A DNA stretch of 64,000 nucleotides from Lichenostomus cassidix (GCA_008360975.2 CM039183.1:43205850-43269849), one strand, 5' to 3'; counted from the first letter of the stretch, positions 34,201 to 49,200 are shown. Numbers and translations: made by a program. Notes: generated from the letters alone by a model not told the origin.

Positions 34201-37200
34201 TCCTCTGCTTTTTTTTTTTTTTCCCCTAAGGATAGAACTGTCTCCTGCACAGAAAATGAGGAGGGAGATGCCAATAGAAGTGGTGACCTGAGGGGGCAGA
34301 AATGGATATGATGATGGAGAGTCCCAAAGGTCTTGGCTATGCCAGGGATAAATGGCATGAGTGGAGGGATGCAGATGGGAAGTTCTAGATCAGCTCTGGT
34401 GAGAGGGTTGAGGAAAGCAGAACTATTGAGTACTGAGGGATGATGATGACAAAATGGGGAGAATCAATGTGATAGGAAATTGGACAGTTGTCAGAATGAA
34501 CTTACAGCGGGACCTAGTGTGAATTACAGATATACAGGAGTACAAGGATTTTTTCCAGAGCCCCAAGCAGAATACTGTAGTATCTGCCATTTATTAAGCT
34601 GTTTGTCTTAATTAAATGCAGAAGCGATATATTTGCAGGCAAGAGATGTTGCAGTTCAAGTTGTGAAAAGGTGATTTACTGTTTTAAGAGGAGGTATTAA
34701 GAAAGAGTCACATCATTTTTATGTTTGAGGAAGTTCAAGATTTAAATCAGTCAAGTGTTTGCAAGCTATGAAAAATTTCAAAGGAATGGAAGAAAATACT
34801 TAAGAGAAGGTTGCTGGATTAAAAATGCTGGATTAAATATTTTAATGCAATATATTAAAAATGTATTTCATGTATAAACATGAAAAGTACAAACCATTCT
34901 TTAAGAGTTTGCCTTCTTTTGTAATCATTGCACTCTAAACTTCGTCGTTACAAAACTTGACTGAAAATATTTTGGAAGTAAATAATATCTAGCTTCTACC
35001 CAGGTCCTTCTTTAGGATATGAGAGTAGAAATGTTAATGAATGAAACTGGTGCAGGAAGTTTCCAGCACTGATTTTTTAACAAAAATGCAAATATATGGT
35101 GCCCAAGCTATTCCACGTACTTGTAATAGGTCCAGAGGATTCAGAGCCTCTAGTTACCGGTTTTTCTCTAAGAGAATTTTGAACTTTGCAGCATCACTGG
35201 TTTATATTATGGTTTGTTAATTAGTCACTTGATACTTACATGGTGTTTTGAGAAGTTTTATTTATATAAGTGATATCTTCCTCCTGGGTACTTTCCTACC
35301 AAAGCCTGTTCTCCTCTCAGCTTGATGGCAGACAGGTAATCATAGCTACCAACTTTCTTCCAGCTGTTTTCTGGCTGATGCTCCTGTCACATCCTCATCT
35401 GCTTTGTGATACATTTCCATAACTTGTCTCTGCTCCTTCTTCCTGGATACTGTGTTTCCTTGCTAACTTTGATAGAAAATGTCAAAACAATTGCATGGCA
35501 AGAAGCAAAAATGCAACAAAGTTTTTTCAGTGCTCAAAAAAACCCAAGAAACTTCATAAGACTGTGTTGACCATACATGATTAGTTGGATATTTCTGTTG
35601 AATATTCAAAATTGTTGCCTAGTTGGTGTCAGGATTTTTGAAAGTTTGAGTTTGTATAAGAGTTCTGAGTGCTACAATTTGTATGTTGTGTCATTTGTGT
35701 GAATGGAAGGACAAAGTTGTTTTGTCTTAGAATTACAAGTGGATTATGCAAGTCAAGTGGAATGTAGCAATCACTATTGTGTAGTGTCCTTAGGCTTTGG
35801 TAGGACTCTGGACATATTTATTGTATGATTTAGGTGACTTTGTGTCTGTCTGTAGGTAGAAACTTCTTTTTCTGGAGAACCTGGTTACATAATGAGTTTG
35901 GAAATAACAGAGCAGTTATTTTTAATAATGGCACTGAGACTGTAATTTTGATGTGTAGGTACATTTTGGAGAGGTGGTTCTCCAGTTCTCATGGTATCTC
36001 ACAATGTGAACTTATATCAAGTACTATCAAAGATACTTTGAAAGTCTTACCTGGCTTGCTGGGAATATTGATGTTTACAATTAGCCTGTAGAATTGCCTT
36101 TTGACTGCTTTGGTTCTCAGCATTTTTTTTTAAATAGTAATTAATTATTCATTGTTATGATAACTTTTTATATTTCAACTTTTCCTGGCTGCTCTGTTCT
36201 AGGCATCCTAAAGGAGGATCGTTCATCAGGCCAAACAAGGCAAATTTTGGAGTAGATTTTCTTACTGCAGTAAAGGATCGGTATGGATTGAGTGATAAGC
36301 AAGAAGTTCAGTATGGAACAGGGAATACAGTCATATTTGGAACGAAGGCTGTGGAATTTGTTGGCATGGATTCTGTTGCAGAACAGCAAAGGCAAGTGAA
36401 ATATATGAAAATCTAAGATTCATTATTAGTGATTGATTAGTCAAGCAGTATTTCAACTGTAAGAAAGTGACTACCATACAAATAAAAGTCTTATGTATCT
36501 AAAAGCAAGCTAGGCTGCACTAAGGTGGAAAAGACAAGAAATATTCCGATTGTGGCTTCATAATTTACATGTTTTACAAATAGGACCTGGGATTATGTCC
36601 TGTTTAAGTGCTCACAATCCTCATTCTGGTTTCATAAAGTAGCAGGTGATGATATCTGGTGAGGAATAAGAGATGAATTGTCATGATACTGACAGTCATC
36701 ATACACATGCAAAGTCTTTTTAAAATAGGTGTATTTTAATGTTTTCTTAATATTGTGCAGTACTTTTTAATCTTTAATTATTCATATCACTAATGACTTC
36801 ATAACTAAGAGAGGAAAGGCAGAAAGTCACTGCACAGCTAGTGAAGACGTGTTTCAATCAGTTCACATCAGGTTCATGTACCTAGAAGGGTAAGAAAGGA
36901 AGTAACTTAATGATGTGTAATAGCTTGCAGTTCTAATGGCCTTCAGCAGTAGAGATGTATTAGTTCAGTAGGTGGCAGTCTCCTTCTGAGCTGATATTCC
37001 ATAACTGATCTCCCTTTGTCTCCCATAACACACTAAGCAGTCAAAAATACTTCTGATAAGTGATGCAAAGAATGCCCAAATAACTCTGGAGCTCTTGCGA
37101 AAAGTATTGCAAGAAACCTTTTTAACTCAGAACTTCTAATTAAATTCCAATTTGCACATCTATATTTAATCTGTTTTATCACTCTTTATTTCAGTTGGAT

Positions 37201-40200
37201 GTGGATTTTTTGGGGGGTGTGGGAACTGTGGTTCAACCAGACTAATTTTGTAGTAGTGATGTAAAGGCAAAAAATAGAGATGTGTCTGTTCTCAAGTGTG
37301 AATGACACTGCAGTGTAGTAATCAGCACATAGCTAATTCCAAAGGAGAGGTATGCATGAGAAAGTTGCTATGTAGTTGTAACAACCAGGCATTTATATAA
37401 CATACTTATTTCTGTTTGGAGATTACTTAATGGAATGTTCTTTCTCATGTAGACAGCTGAACAAACTGGTGGATATCTCAGTGCGTGAGTGTGCAGTGAG
37501 CCATGCTGGTCAGGAAGAAGAAATCAGCAGAACGTGTGCCAGTATCCTTTATTTGCTATATTGCATGATACCACTAATAGAGTACATACTTTAGCATTCC
37601 AAGTGTTCACTTCAATTCACTTCATGATAATTGTATCCTTTTATTTAAAAAAAACCTTAAAACTGAAGTTTATATTTAGAAGTTTAATGCAATGTTATAA
37701 AGTCAGATGCCTGCAATTTTTGAGAGGAAATGCAAATTGTGGATAAAAATAGAAGTACTGTCATAGGTTGCTTCTGTGACTGCAGTTTCAGAAGGTTCCA
37801 GCAATGAGTTTTTTTTTTTAATTTCCTAGAATAGATAACGCCATAGAAGTAGAACTGATATGTTCTACAGACACCAGAGATTTCCAGTATATAACAAATA
37901 ATGTGTTTAATGCACTGCATGTTGTGGCAGTGTTACAAAATTACAAAGCAGTTATTATTTGTTCATTTGTAAGAGTTCCTGTCAGTCCAGAAATTAATCC
38001 ATTTTAGGATTTGTATAGTTAAGCTCTTTTATTAAACTATAAGCTATTTCTATATGACAAATCAAAATAAGATTTGCTGTAACTAAGCAGTAGCATCCCT
38101 TAGTGTAACCTATTTCTCTTTATTTGATTCAAAACCAAACCCTAATTATAATTTCTGAAAAAAGGAAGTTCAGTGTTGAGATAAGTTTCCTTTTTCTTAA
38201 CGTGAAATTTCAGATATGAGGCATATAAACCTATCAAAAAATCTGATATCATCTTGGGAGACAGTAACAACTATTGCTTCTCAAGTTCAAAATCTGGAAA
38301 CACTTAATGTTAGGTATTACTATTCATATTTGGGTTTCTCTTCCTTTGGGGTAGGGACAAAGATTAAGAGGCTTAGAGTTCAGCTTTCTAAATGTAACTG
38401 GATACAACAAGACTCATTTAATGGGAGTTAAGTTCTTAAATACTTTCTTTTGTGTTTTAAATATTGTTCTCAACTGCTGTGTTGGCTATATTTTTCAGAC
38501 ATCTGTATTCAAGAAAAGACTAGAACCCTAAGTGTTCAGCATCTGTGTAAAACTAAGTTCTGGGTAACATTTTCTTCAAACTTTTAAGACTTTACCTTTG
38601 TTTTTTATTATTGTTGATATATTCTGACTGCTCAGGCAAATCTGTGTTTAGGAGCCCACTTTTGTTTAACCAACTGTTAACTTAATTGTCCATAATTAAG
38701 TTAATTATCCAAACTTAATTATCCATAATGCTTTAAGCAAACCTTAATTATCCCAAAACCCAGTCTATTTCTGTCCTAAAATGATGCTGATTAGAAACTG
38801 GTAAGATCATGGTGACAGATCTAGGGGAAAATCCCTTGTACAATGATGACGTTGGAAAAGGAAGGAGGATGTCAAATAAAGCTCCAGTTCTATTGAAACA
38901 AAAAAATTCACAAAATCATTTCAAAAGAAAGAAAATTTCAGTACACACCTAAACAGTGTAACTGGCACATGCCACAGTAATTTTCTGGTCTGAAATAACA
39001 CAATGGATTAAAGCTTGTAAATAGGTAGCAGCCTAAACCACCAGGTTTTTTATTTATTCTTATCATTAATATGACAAAAGTGTATTTTTAAAATAGTTGT
39101 AGGTATTTAATTTTCTTCAATATTTAGCACTGAACAGCTGTTTGCAACCTGGGTGCTACTTGTAAATCTAACTTTGCCTAGAGCATATAATGATTTATTG
39201 TTATCAATGTGCGTGAGAATACAGAGAATTATTTTAATTCACACAAAATAATGTTTTCAGTCTTTCAATGCTGAGAAGTGTACTCTAGACTGAAGGGTTT
39301 TCAGAAGTTATTTGTGAAAAAAATGGAAAAGAAAATGGGATTGATGCTGGAATATGATGCTTATGACTGCAAACTGGCATCGCCTGAATTAGTTTTTTAT
39401 TGTTTTGACCTTCTGTTTGCTTTAAAAAAGGAAGATTAGAAGGTAAATCTGTTACTGGGTTTTTTTGTGTGTGCATGGAATGTTGGAAGAAGAATAAAAG
39501 TGATTAACCATCCACCAGCTCTCTATGTGGAAATTTTACCCATAAGTATGTAACTATAAACTACACTGAGAGATTTTTATGAGAATATGCAGGTAGATTA
39601 GGCCTTAGGAAAGAAATAAAATCTTCTCTTTGGGGGTGAGTAATGAAAACTGATTTGAAGACTGCAGATTTGAGAATATTTTTATCTTTTTTTTTTCTTT
39701 TTTTAGTGATACCTGGGTAACTATTCAGAGTGGATTTTATATACTTTTGTTTTACTTGGGTCTGGATAGTCATATAGGCTCTTTATTTTCAGTCAACATT
39801 AAGGAGTTTAATCCCAAATTCTGGCTTTGTTTCATTTAGTATTAATGAAAGTCATTCTTTTCATGTTCAAAATTTAGCAGAAGGGAAAGAGGCCACAGAT
39901 TAATGAAATATGCATTCTTGAATAAATATGCATTCCTGAAGCAGGAGAGTAAATTAGGAAAGAGTATGTTTGAATATAACTAGAAATCTATTTTATTATA
40001 TTTAAAAATATGTGACATCTTGGCAATGATTCTAATTTTTTGGGGATGTAAAGTTTTTTATTTCTTTACTGTGTAATTCCAAACTAGTGACTTAAATGTG
40101 ATTATTCATTATGCAAATAATTATTCTTTTTATGCAGTGAAAACAAAATGAGATTTCCATCTACATCAACTTTTATATCCAGTGGATTTTCAAACTTGAA

Positions 40201-43200
40201 GATTCTGGCACTTAATCAAACTCAAATAACATGGACAGAGGTAATAACCTTTCCTGATTCTTTTTAATTTAATATTGTTAGGTTTCTGAGGCAAGGAAAG
40301 CACAATAAAAGTTTGTGCATCATATTATTCTGCTGAAATCTAATCATCCTTGGAAAAGGTGCTGTTGGGTAACTGTATTAGTTACATATTAACTAATGTG
40401 TTTCCTACATAATGTAGGAAGTAATATTGGCATAGGAGTCTAATAAGAGACATTTTACTTCATTTGCTTCTGTAAATTGCCAAATCAAAATAAAGCAATT
40501 GGAGTCTAATATAGCTTTGTGTCCCAAAGTTCGTCTAAGTGAAAACCTTTTGGTTCCTTGTAGTTGTTGAAGATTTACCTTTACTTTCTATTTGTTCTAT
40601 TTCATGCATGCAATAGAACAAATGCAAATGGAAAGAAAATATTTCCTTATTATAAGAAATTCTTGTTTTGGCATCACTTTGCATCAGCAGGAGATTGGGT
40701 TAGTGTCTTTGCCCATACTGATGGTTCTTGAACTACACAATGCTTGGTTATTGGCAGCACAGAGCACAGAATAAACAAAGCCCTGGCTTGTTTCAGGCAC
40801 TGAAACATGCACATAAAACATTTAAATGGCTCTCCCCTAGTATGATGTCTTATTAGGAATGAAGTCCTGCTGTCAACTGTATTTAGCAGTGGGCTTTTTC
40901 TCAGAGATGGGGCTTAGGAAGTGCATCTCAGTAGTGTCATGTTGCTTATAAATTCCAGACTATTATTTGGATTTCCCAGGGTCAGATTTTGTAGTACTGC
41001 ATTGTAAAATTTCATGACTTTTCAGATTTTGGCTGCCAGCCACTATCCAATAAATGAGCACTTACCAAAACTGGGGCTTGGGTAGAAGCAAGCTTGTTCA
41101 TTCTCTGGTCTTACAGCAGGGCTAGAGGAAGGTCACTGCTGTGTTTTTGTTTAGTGTCCATTCACTGGTCTCCTAAACTGCCCATGGGATTTATGGTAGG
41201 ATAGCTGACAATCTTCCATTGCAGTTGCAGTATGAATGGTGAAGGGAATGGAAGAGCTGAGTGGCTACAAACACTTTAAATGTCATCTAGTGCTCATCAG
41301 AGTAAATCTGTGCATTGTGATGTTTAAAATGCTGGCACCTGCCAGCAGCTGTCCTCCATCCCTCCATGGGGTGACCTAAAGGCTGGTTGGGGCCATTGCT
41401 GCAGGCAGATTAGAGTTTTCTCCAGTATAACTAAACTGCAGCTTAGTCAGAGCAGTTTAAAATGATGCAGCTTTTGCATTTGTTTTTGAAACTCTGCTTT
41501 AGCTGATGATTTATCATTGACCATAAACACATCTTTGGTTCCAAATCTGTTTTATATTTGTTCCAATTCCTTCACTGTGAGTTGGGAGACATAAGCCTGT
41601 CCTTGAAAGTGGTATTCCAGGGCAGCCAAACCAAAGGGGAAAGATAAAGGAATGTACATGACATCAGCAGTCTGTGAACAAACCACTTAAAAATGTTACT
41701 GCTTAAGCTCTAAGGGGAATTACTTGAAAAGTCAACTTTTAAATAGAAAATAATAATGAATATAATCCATTCAAAACAGAAATACACTGATTGTATTAGG
41801 AATATAAGCAAAGTCTAAAAGTCCTAGGAATACTTTAATTAAAATTAAAACAATTCAATGGTGACCAGCATTTCAAAACAACTTGCTGTCATATGTAAGA
41901 ATATATAGTATTGGAATAGTTACAGAAGAGAAGACTTCGATTTTTTTAATTTGTTCCTTTGTTTTGAAGTATTTTTCACAGGAGAGGGACATGCTTAACT
42001 GTTATGCAATAATACATAGCTCCACATTCACCTGCCTTGAGCATCAGTTTTCAAAAATAATTCTTTCACTTGTTTATTATTTGCATATATCTAAATACTT
42101 CTGAGATTATTAGTATATCAGTAAAGGAGCTTATTACTGTATAATTGTTGATTGATTGTTCAAAACATAACATACAACCTTCAAGGGAGAAAAATGTCCT
42201 GTAAAATAACTTAAAGTTAACAGCCAATGACTTAGAAATTGAATTAATCATTTGAGTGTAATGATTTTGTATTTATGGCTCCAAAACTTTTTTTTCTTAT
42301 TCAGCATTTAAATCATAATGTTATATTTGTCATTCTGTTCTCAAAGTAAGATTTTATATTTATAATATAATCTACTATTACACAGGGTAAAAGAAAAATC
42401 TGGGTTAGAACAGAAGTGCAGGATCATGCTTCTGACACTAGCAAGTAGAAGCAGGTAGTTGGGAAAAATTCTAGGCAAAGGGTAAGCACATGGTAAGAGC
42501 TTCTTGGAAAATAATCTGGAATTGTGTGAGCTCAAGACTCTATAGCTCTATTTAATTAATATTTGTAGATTTTTTTTGTTTCATGGTTTATCTAACTGTA
42601 TTAAGAACCCATTTGAAAATTTTGCTATACATATCTTTTAACATCAATTTAACCTTTTTTGGGTTCTGATATTGCTGCCTCATAATTTCATTTGATGTCC
42701 CAATATTTTATATGAAAGTAACTGAGAACAGCTATTCTGTGTTTCTTGGTTTTGATTCTTGTTTAGCAGCTTTGTGCCCAATTATATTGCTTGCTTCCTG
42801 GGATAAACAGACCAAAAATACAGGAACATCATGGACTTGGTCACAGTTGTTTATTGTTCTCATCTTTATTTCTTTTGCAATAGCTCTTGCAAGCCCATTC
42901 TTCTGTTTCTGAGCGTCTGTGGCTATTTGTTACAGCCTCCCCATCAGCTGTCCACAATGAGCCCCCAGTCTTTCCTGAGAGCTCATTCTGTGTCAGATCT
43001 GTGAACTTTTGTTTCTGTGGAAGCTGTTTAAACCAGTAGCTGAAAATTTGGAAATCTGAGTTTCTTAGAACTGTGTTGTGACCTATGATTTGTCAGTTTT
43101 CTAGTCATTTGGTCAGCCTATTGAAAAGTCTTCTGATACTTCAGTTTTGTGTAGTTTTTCTGTTCCATCCATCCATCACAATGCAGGGCTGTTGTGGGGG

Positions 43201-46200
43201 AATCTCTGTTACTGAACATGCACCTCATTTCTCTTGACTGTGCAGGTTTCTTGTCATGCTTCTTCATCACCAATAGATAACTGTTTTGGTCTGTCTTGTT
43301 GACATGGGAAAACACTATCAGATTAAGAGATAAAATATTCGTGTTTCCTGCTCTTGCTTTGGAACAGGAAATGTCGTTATATCTGAGTTTGTAAGTCTTT
43401 GTGTGTTAGAGATATGGCAGCAGGTTGATGTTCCATATTTTTGGGTGTGAAGCAGTTGAGCTCCAAACCAGAGTCTGCCTCTTGAGATGTCAGTGTTTAC
43501 CCTTGGTATGTTATTTATTATGAGACAGTTACCTAGACATGCAGCTGGATGGATTTGGGCAGCTTTAACAGAGAGAATGATGCCGAGGAGAGGGATGTTT
43601 ATAGGAGAAGTGGTCAGCTATGCACAAAACCAACTGTGTTGGGCTGTCCAGATCTCTGAACTCTACTGCTTGTAGCCTTTGTAACCTCCTGTTAAAACAA
43701 GCTTTCAGTGACTGTGCTGTGCATCTGTATGTCTGTGTTCTTGCATTTCAGAAGCTTTGAATACCTTAGTCAGTTGCAATCACATTTTGAAAAGAGATGG
43801 GGGCTTAAAAATAATTTATTATCTACTAATTCCCTTAAAACAGGAATGTAGATGGATGAAAAAGCCCCTGTAAATTTCCCAGCCAAAGAAGGAGTAGCAG
43901 GATGAGCTCACACTTAATTTGACTCTGGAGAATACATACTAGAAAAAAAGCTCAGTGAAAAGAATAATTTGCCACTTGCAGGCACAAATTTGTAGAAAAG
44001 CAATCAGTTACAATGCTTATGGAAATCCATGTGCTAAAACTGCACAATTTTGGACATTTTCACCATTGCATACAAAACTATTTTATGCCAGCAATTTATA
44101 TCGCTTTGTAATAAGTGTTTATTTTTAAAAGTTTGCTTACCTCCTGTAAATGTTCTCAAACAAAAAATTTGTGTAAAGTAAAATACTATCTTTTATGCAA
44201 TTTCAGGGCATAAGATCTAAAATAAAACTATCTTTGTTCAATTTGTAGTCCTTTTGGAATTAATTTATTTTCTTTAGAGAACTTGAAAAGTTCAAGATAT
44301 GTGTTGAATTAATGTAATTCTTGGCTTTTAGTGGGTTTATGGGCTGGCACACTCCCATGACAGAGAAGGCTTCAAACTGTGATAAATTAAAATATTAAAA
44401 ATATTCTGTCAGACCTGATGAGATGTATATGTTAGCTGATTCTGGAACTTCTGCACATATATAGTTTTACAGCCATTTCCTCACCTCCTCAGAGCGAAAA
44501 CCTGGTCACTCCAACTCACTGAATAAATTAATTCAGTTTCCAGGTCACACAGTTTCAGCTGCCAGGGTGGCCTCAAGCCTGGGACTGTAAGTCCTGTGAC
44601 TGCAGAACCCTTTTGATGTCATCTATGCTGGTGGATCCAGGCACAGGAGAGCCATCTGGAAGAAAGGGAAGACTAGGAAATCCTTAATAATAATTTCTAT
44701 GGTTTTGGGAGCTACAGCTTGTTTTGAGCACGTTCAGAGCAAATTTGCATGAAGTATAATTTCTGAAATATTTTTTCCCATCTTTTGTTATATTAAATAA
44801 AGTTTTGCTCTTAGGTTCTTCTTTGTGCTCAAGGATGGCCAGTACTTGAAGAGTTGTACCTTTCTTCTAATAATATTACAGTTTTGGAAAGGTGAGTAAC
44901 ATGTCAGTCAGTTGTTAGTGACTGATGTACCATGAAGTTGCATAGTACATAAAGTTACATTCCTGCAACATTTACGTTACCACGACAAAACTGGAAAATA
45001 ATTGAAGGAAACTTCACATGATGTACTACAAAACATTTATAAATGTGCACAACTGCATGCATGCAATTATATACTTAGGAAAATACTGTTTTCATTGGCC
45101 AATAACTTTAAATGTTTTGTGTTTGTGTTTTTGGTTTTTTTTTTTTCCTCTAATGTATCAGGCCTGATAATGTTCTGCAGACCCTGAAGTTGTTAGACCT
45201 TTCAGACAACCAGTTACTGGATGGAAATCAGCTGCATCTAATAGCACAGCTCCCCAGGTAGCTGTAAACAATTTTGCTGGAAATTCTTTGTCCTGAATAT
45301 TCATCTCCATAGTCTTTGTCGACTGAAATATGATAGTATTGATGTTGCATGAATGATTCATGAGATCTTGAAGTAGAAGCATTTTGCCCTCTTGAGGAGA
45401 GTAATTGCATTATTTAGTTGAGCTATTTTAATATAATCTTGCTTTTGTTGTATAATAACACATTCTTAAGCTGTTTGTTATTAGGTCTTCATTATACACT
45501 TATGAAATGAAAGCGATTTACCACATTTTGCTAATTTGTGGAATTACCATCTTCTGCTGTACACTGAAATAGCAGCCATGATTTTCAATAGCCACAAGCT
45601 ATTTTAAAAAAATATTTGAAAAATCACACACATTAAATCCAGGGCCCATTCTGAAAGCTTGAAATTGTTGCACTTGCTCGCTGCAAATATTATTCCCTGA
45701 ACACTGCTGAAGTCTGGGTACTGTCTGTGAGGCTGATTTTCATTTGCCAGTGATTTGATGCACCACGACAAAAGTTGCAGATCTTTATTAAATAAAGAAA
45801 AAAAATTTAGGATGTATTTCTTTGGAAAGAGCTTCCTGTGCCACATACAGTGATCATTGTATCTATTACATTTCAGATTAGAACAGCTAATACTTAGGAA
45901 CACTGGGATATCTTTCATACATTTTCCTGATGCTGGATTTGGTATGTAAAAGAACTAATTTATTTATAGTTTTAAAATTCTGTTTCTTTAAAGTTTTCAC
46001 TGTTTTCTTGTTACTCTTTTCCTAGGATGCAAGACTAAAATGTTTCCTTCACTAAAACGCCTTGCAATAAACGACAATAAAATATCACAGGTATGTTAGA
46101 TTGTGATCGTTTCACAATTTTTTATTTTGTAAGTAAATGTATCTTTGCTTAAAAGTAACTTGAAGTTTGCTTTAAATTTTCTTTGATTGTATGTATAAGA

Positions 46201-49200
46201 TTCTGAAATAACTATTGAAGATTTTGATCAACACAGAGGCATAATTTAAAAATGTAAAAACATTTCTTAACCTGGCAGTTAAACACATTTATGTTATGGC
46301 AGCTACACACATCCCCTGCTACCTCATAATTCCTCGCCTAGAATTCTAATGATCTGAAATTCTGACTAATTCCTTCTTTTGTTTTGTTTTTTAATTAAAT
46401 GTAGTGCAGTCCTTTCCTTAGCTAAATGAACAGGATCCAAGTACTTGGTTCTGATGATAAAAAGAGTATTTCCAGTCATGTTTGTTGTTCAGGAAAAGTC
46501 AGTGTTATCAGGTATTGTTCTGAAATTAAGTTATGTTTTATGTTTCCTAAAAAGAGTTTTCCCTTCCATTTCAGTGGTCATCTATCAATGAGCTTGATAA
46601 ACTGCCAAGTTTGCGGGCACTGCAGTGTAACAATAACCCCTTCATGGACACAGAGAAGAACCCAGAGACCCTGATACAGCTCATAATTGCCAAGATAAGT
46701 CAGCTGGAGGTTCTGAACAACTGTGAGGTACGTGATATTTCAACAAATTGCATGAGTCTGGCAAAAACATTGAATGACTGCCTGAGGAATCGTTTTCAGT
46801 TTCTTTTAAAGTTACTGATTGTGTGGGTGCAGAAGAGTGAAGTGCCAGCTAGTCCATCCCCTTGGCAGTGGGGCAGTCAGTAGGGCTACAAGACTGAGCT
46901 CTCTTTGTGAGCATTGCTAACTCAGTGGGGACTTGGACGAGGTGGATCAATGGTGTTTTCTTCCCAGTGCTCAAGCTGTGTTGAAGTTGCATGACTCTTA
47001 ACAAAAACCATACTCTTAATAAAAAAATACTAAAAGCAGCACTTACCAGATCTGTTTCAGTGACAGCAATACCAACATTTGCCTTCTGCAATAGGGAAAT
47101 ACAATTATCTAAACCAAATCATACTTTCAGCAAATGTTTATCATAAAGGAGAACTGAAGCAGTGTCTGATCCATTGCTAAAAAAACATCCTTGGGTCATC
47201 ATATACAGCAAAATCTTTGCTTAGATATTCATTTATGGCTCAGTCAATACACAGACATAGGGGCTGTAAGATTCTTAATGCCTCTAAAATGTACTAAATA
47301 TGTGGATCAGTCAGTATTGGGAGATGTGGTCTGCAAGATTCTTGGTAGCTTTAAAACATCCTGAACACCAAGTAAGACCAAGGAGTCAGTGCCTTGGTCT
47401 TGATCTAATCTACATTGATTAGATTTTATTCTCTGGAAAGTTATATAATTATATTATGTGCCATTCCTGTGTCAGTACAGATCCTTCCTGCTGAAAGAAG
47501 AGGAGCAGAGCTTGATTATCGCAAAATATTTGGAAAGGACTGGTTAGAGGCTGGCGGGCATTGGAACCCAGAGAAAAACAAACCAAGTGAAGAATTTCTT
47601 GCTGCCCATCCCAGATACCCAGCACTCTGTCTTAGTAAGTACACGTACAGTACAATAGCATTTTCTCACTTCTGGCATTGTGGCAACACTGGTTTGGTCT
47701 GTCTTTAATTTCTCTTGCCCTTGATGCTTTTCCCATGCTGCTACAGCCTTAGGAAAGGCCCTCCACTGGCAGGCCTGTGTGCCAGCCGGCTTTTGCTGCT
47801 GTGGGGTGGCTGCACAGCACTGCACCCTTTGGGGCACCACTGCCTCAGGAATTTGGGCTCCCTGCCTTGGAGATCCCAACACCTGTGAGCAGCTGCCCCA
47901 CCTCTCTACTGCTGAGCAGGCAGGAGCTCTCTCCACCATGCAGCTCTTTGAGTGGGAATGTTAAGCAGGACCCCCAGGTCCTGAATGCTGGAGCAGCTGA
48001 ACAAGGTTTGTGTCTGGAGCACTGTGCAGTGCAGGAGCTACCACATCTGTGCCAAGGGAACTCCTGGGTGGTCCTACACCACAGTGCTCTCAGGTCTTGA
48101 GTTTTTTATATATTTGAAGGGTTCTACATACACTTTTCTTCCAACAGAATATGGAGCACCTGAAGAAGGAGAACTGAAGGGACGACAGCCTTTGACTCTG
48201 AAAAATCAGCTTCTGAGTAAGAGGCCAGAAATGGTCATAATTGTTCCTTCTGCATTTAGAATATTTTATAAGCTTAGTGTCTCCTAGGTGTACATGGAGA
48301 ACAAAATGTTCAAAAGTTCTAGCTTGTAATTCTTCTTTTCTGAACTGTATCAGTGAGTTTGACTGGATCCCTGCTTCCGTGTACTCTCTCTCATTTCCCA
48401 CCTCAACCCAAGCCAAATTATTTTCTTAATTGAGATTTAATGGAGATTAGAGGTGATTGATACTCCATTCTGACAGTGTGAATGGCTTCTTTACAGAAGA
48501 TATCTGAGGTTTTAATCTCAACAGCTGCACTGTTTACTGATATTATCTTTTTTATAACTTCTTAACTTTAGGATAAAGAAAGAAAAATATAGGTAACTTT
48601 GGTATTTGGGGCTGTCTACATATTTTTGTCTAGGTTACATCCTGGACTTGCAAATTTATGTAGCTGTGCTTCCCAGTTGATAGAAGAACTGAAACTTTCT
48701 ACTCCCTGAGCAAAATAGTATTTTAAAGCATTACATTCTAATGCATTTAGGTGGAAGACTAAATAGAACAAGGAATCTTGTTGGCTAGACATAATATAAA
48801 CCTTTTTTTAAGGATAAGTCTTTTAATCTCTGGAAAATAATTAGGCTAACAATGTCCTTGAAAAGTCTTTGTATGGTGCTTTTGAGAGGACTAAAAGCCT
48901 GTTTTAAACTGAATAAGCAATTTCCATTCTACTGCAGGTTATTTTTAAAAAATGAAATACAATGTAAGCATTTTTAGGTAAATACTCCTTTTGACAAAAA
49001 AATCCTATCTTTAAGCATTAGGGAATCACTTCCACAACGATTTACCAACGATGAATAAAAACTTAGTTATTTTAATAAACATAAAATACAAAAAATTTTA
49101 AATGTTACTTTATTTTTCAGATAATGACTAAATGCTATCTTAACTGCTCAGATGCAGGCTACATCCGAATTTTTTAAGAGACCAGGCTGAGCTAAGGGAA

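Larger units (their letters stand above)
28194..36202 (+). other. TBCE: TBCE intron 2 (8.0 kb)
   Basis: No conserved exon was seen, apart from a possible cryptic terminal exon at 30087-30162. The intron holds a 31-base-period duplication at 30144-30199, a locally GC-richer stretch at 30750-31110, a CR1 fragment at 31847-32236 and a GT microsatellite at 33165-33181. Minus-strand open frames of 171 codons (30634-31149) and 151 codons (31440-31895) have no recognisable similarity. Confidence 0.8.

Noticed and set aside
36392..36397. GT donor four bases downstream of the GC donor of TBCE exon 3
   Set aside because: It would add four bases, shift the frame and hit a stop in the next exon. The GC donor restores exact homology.
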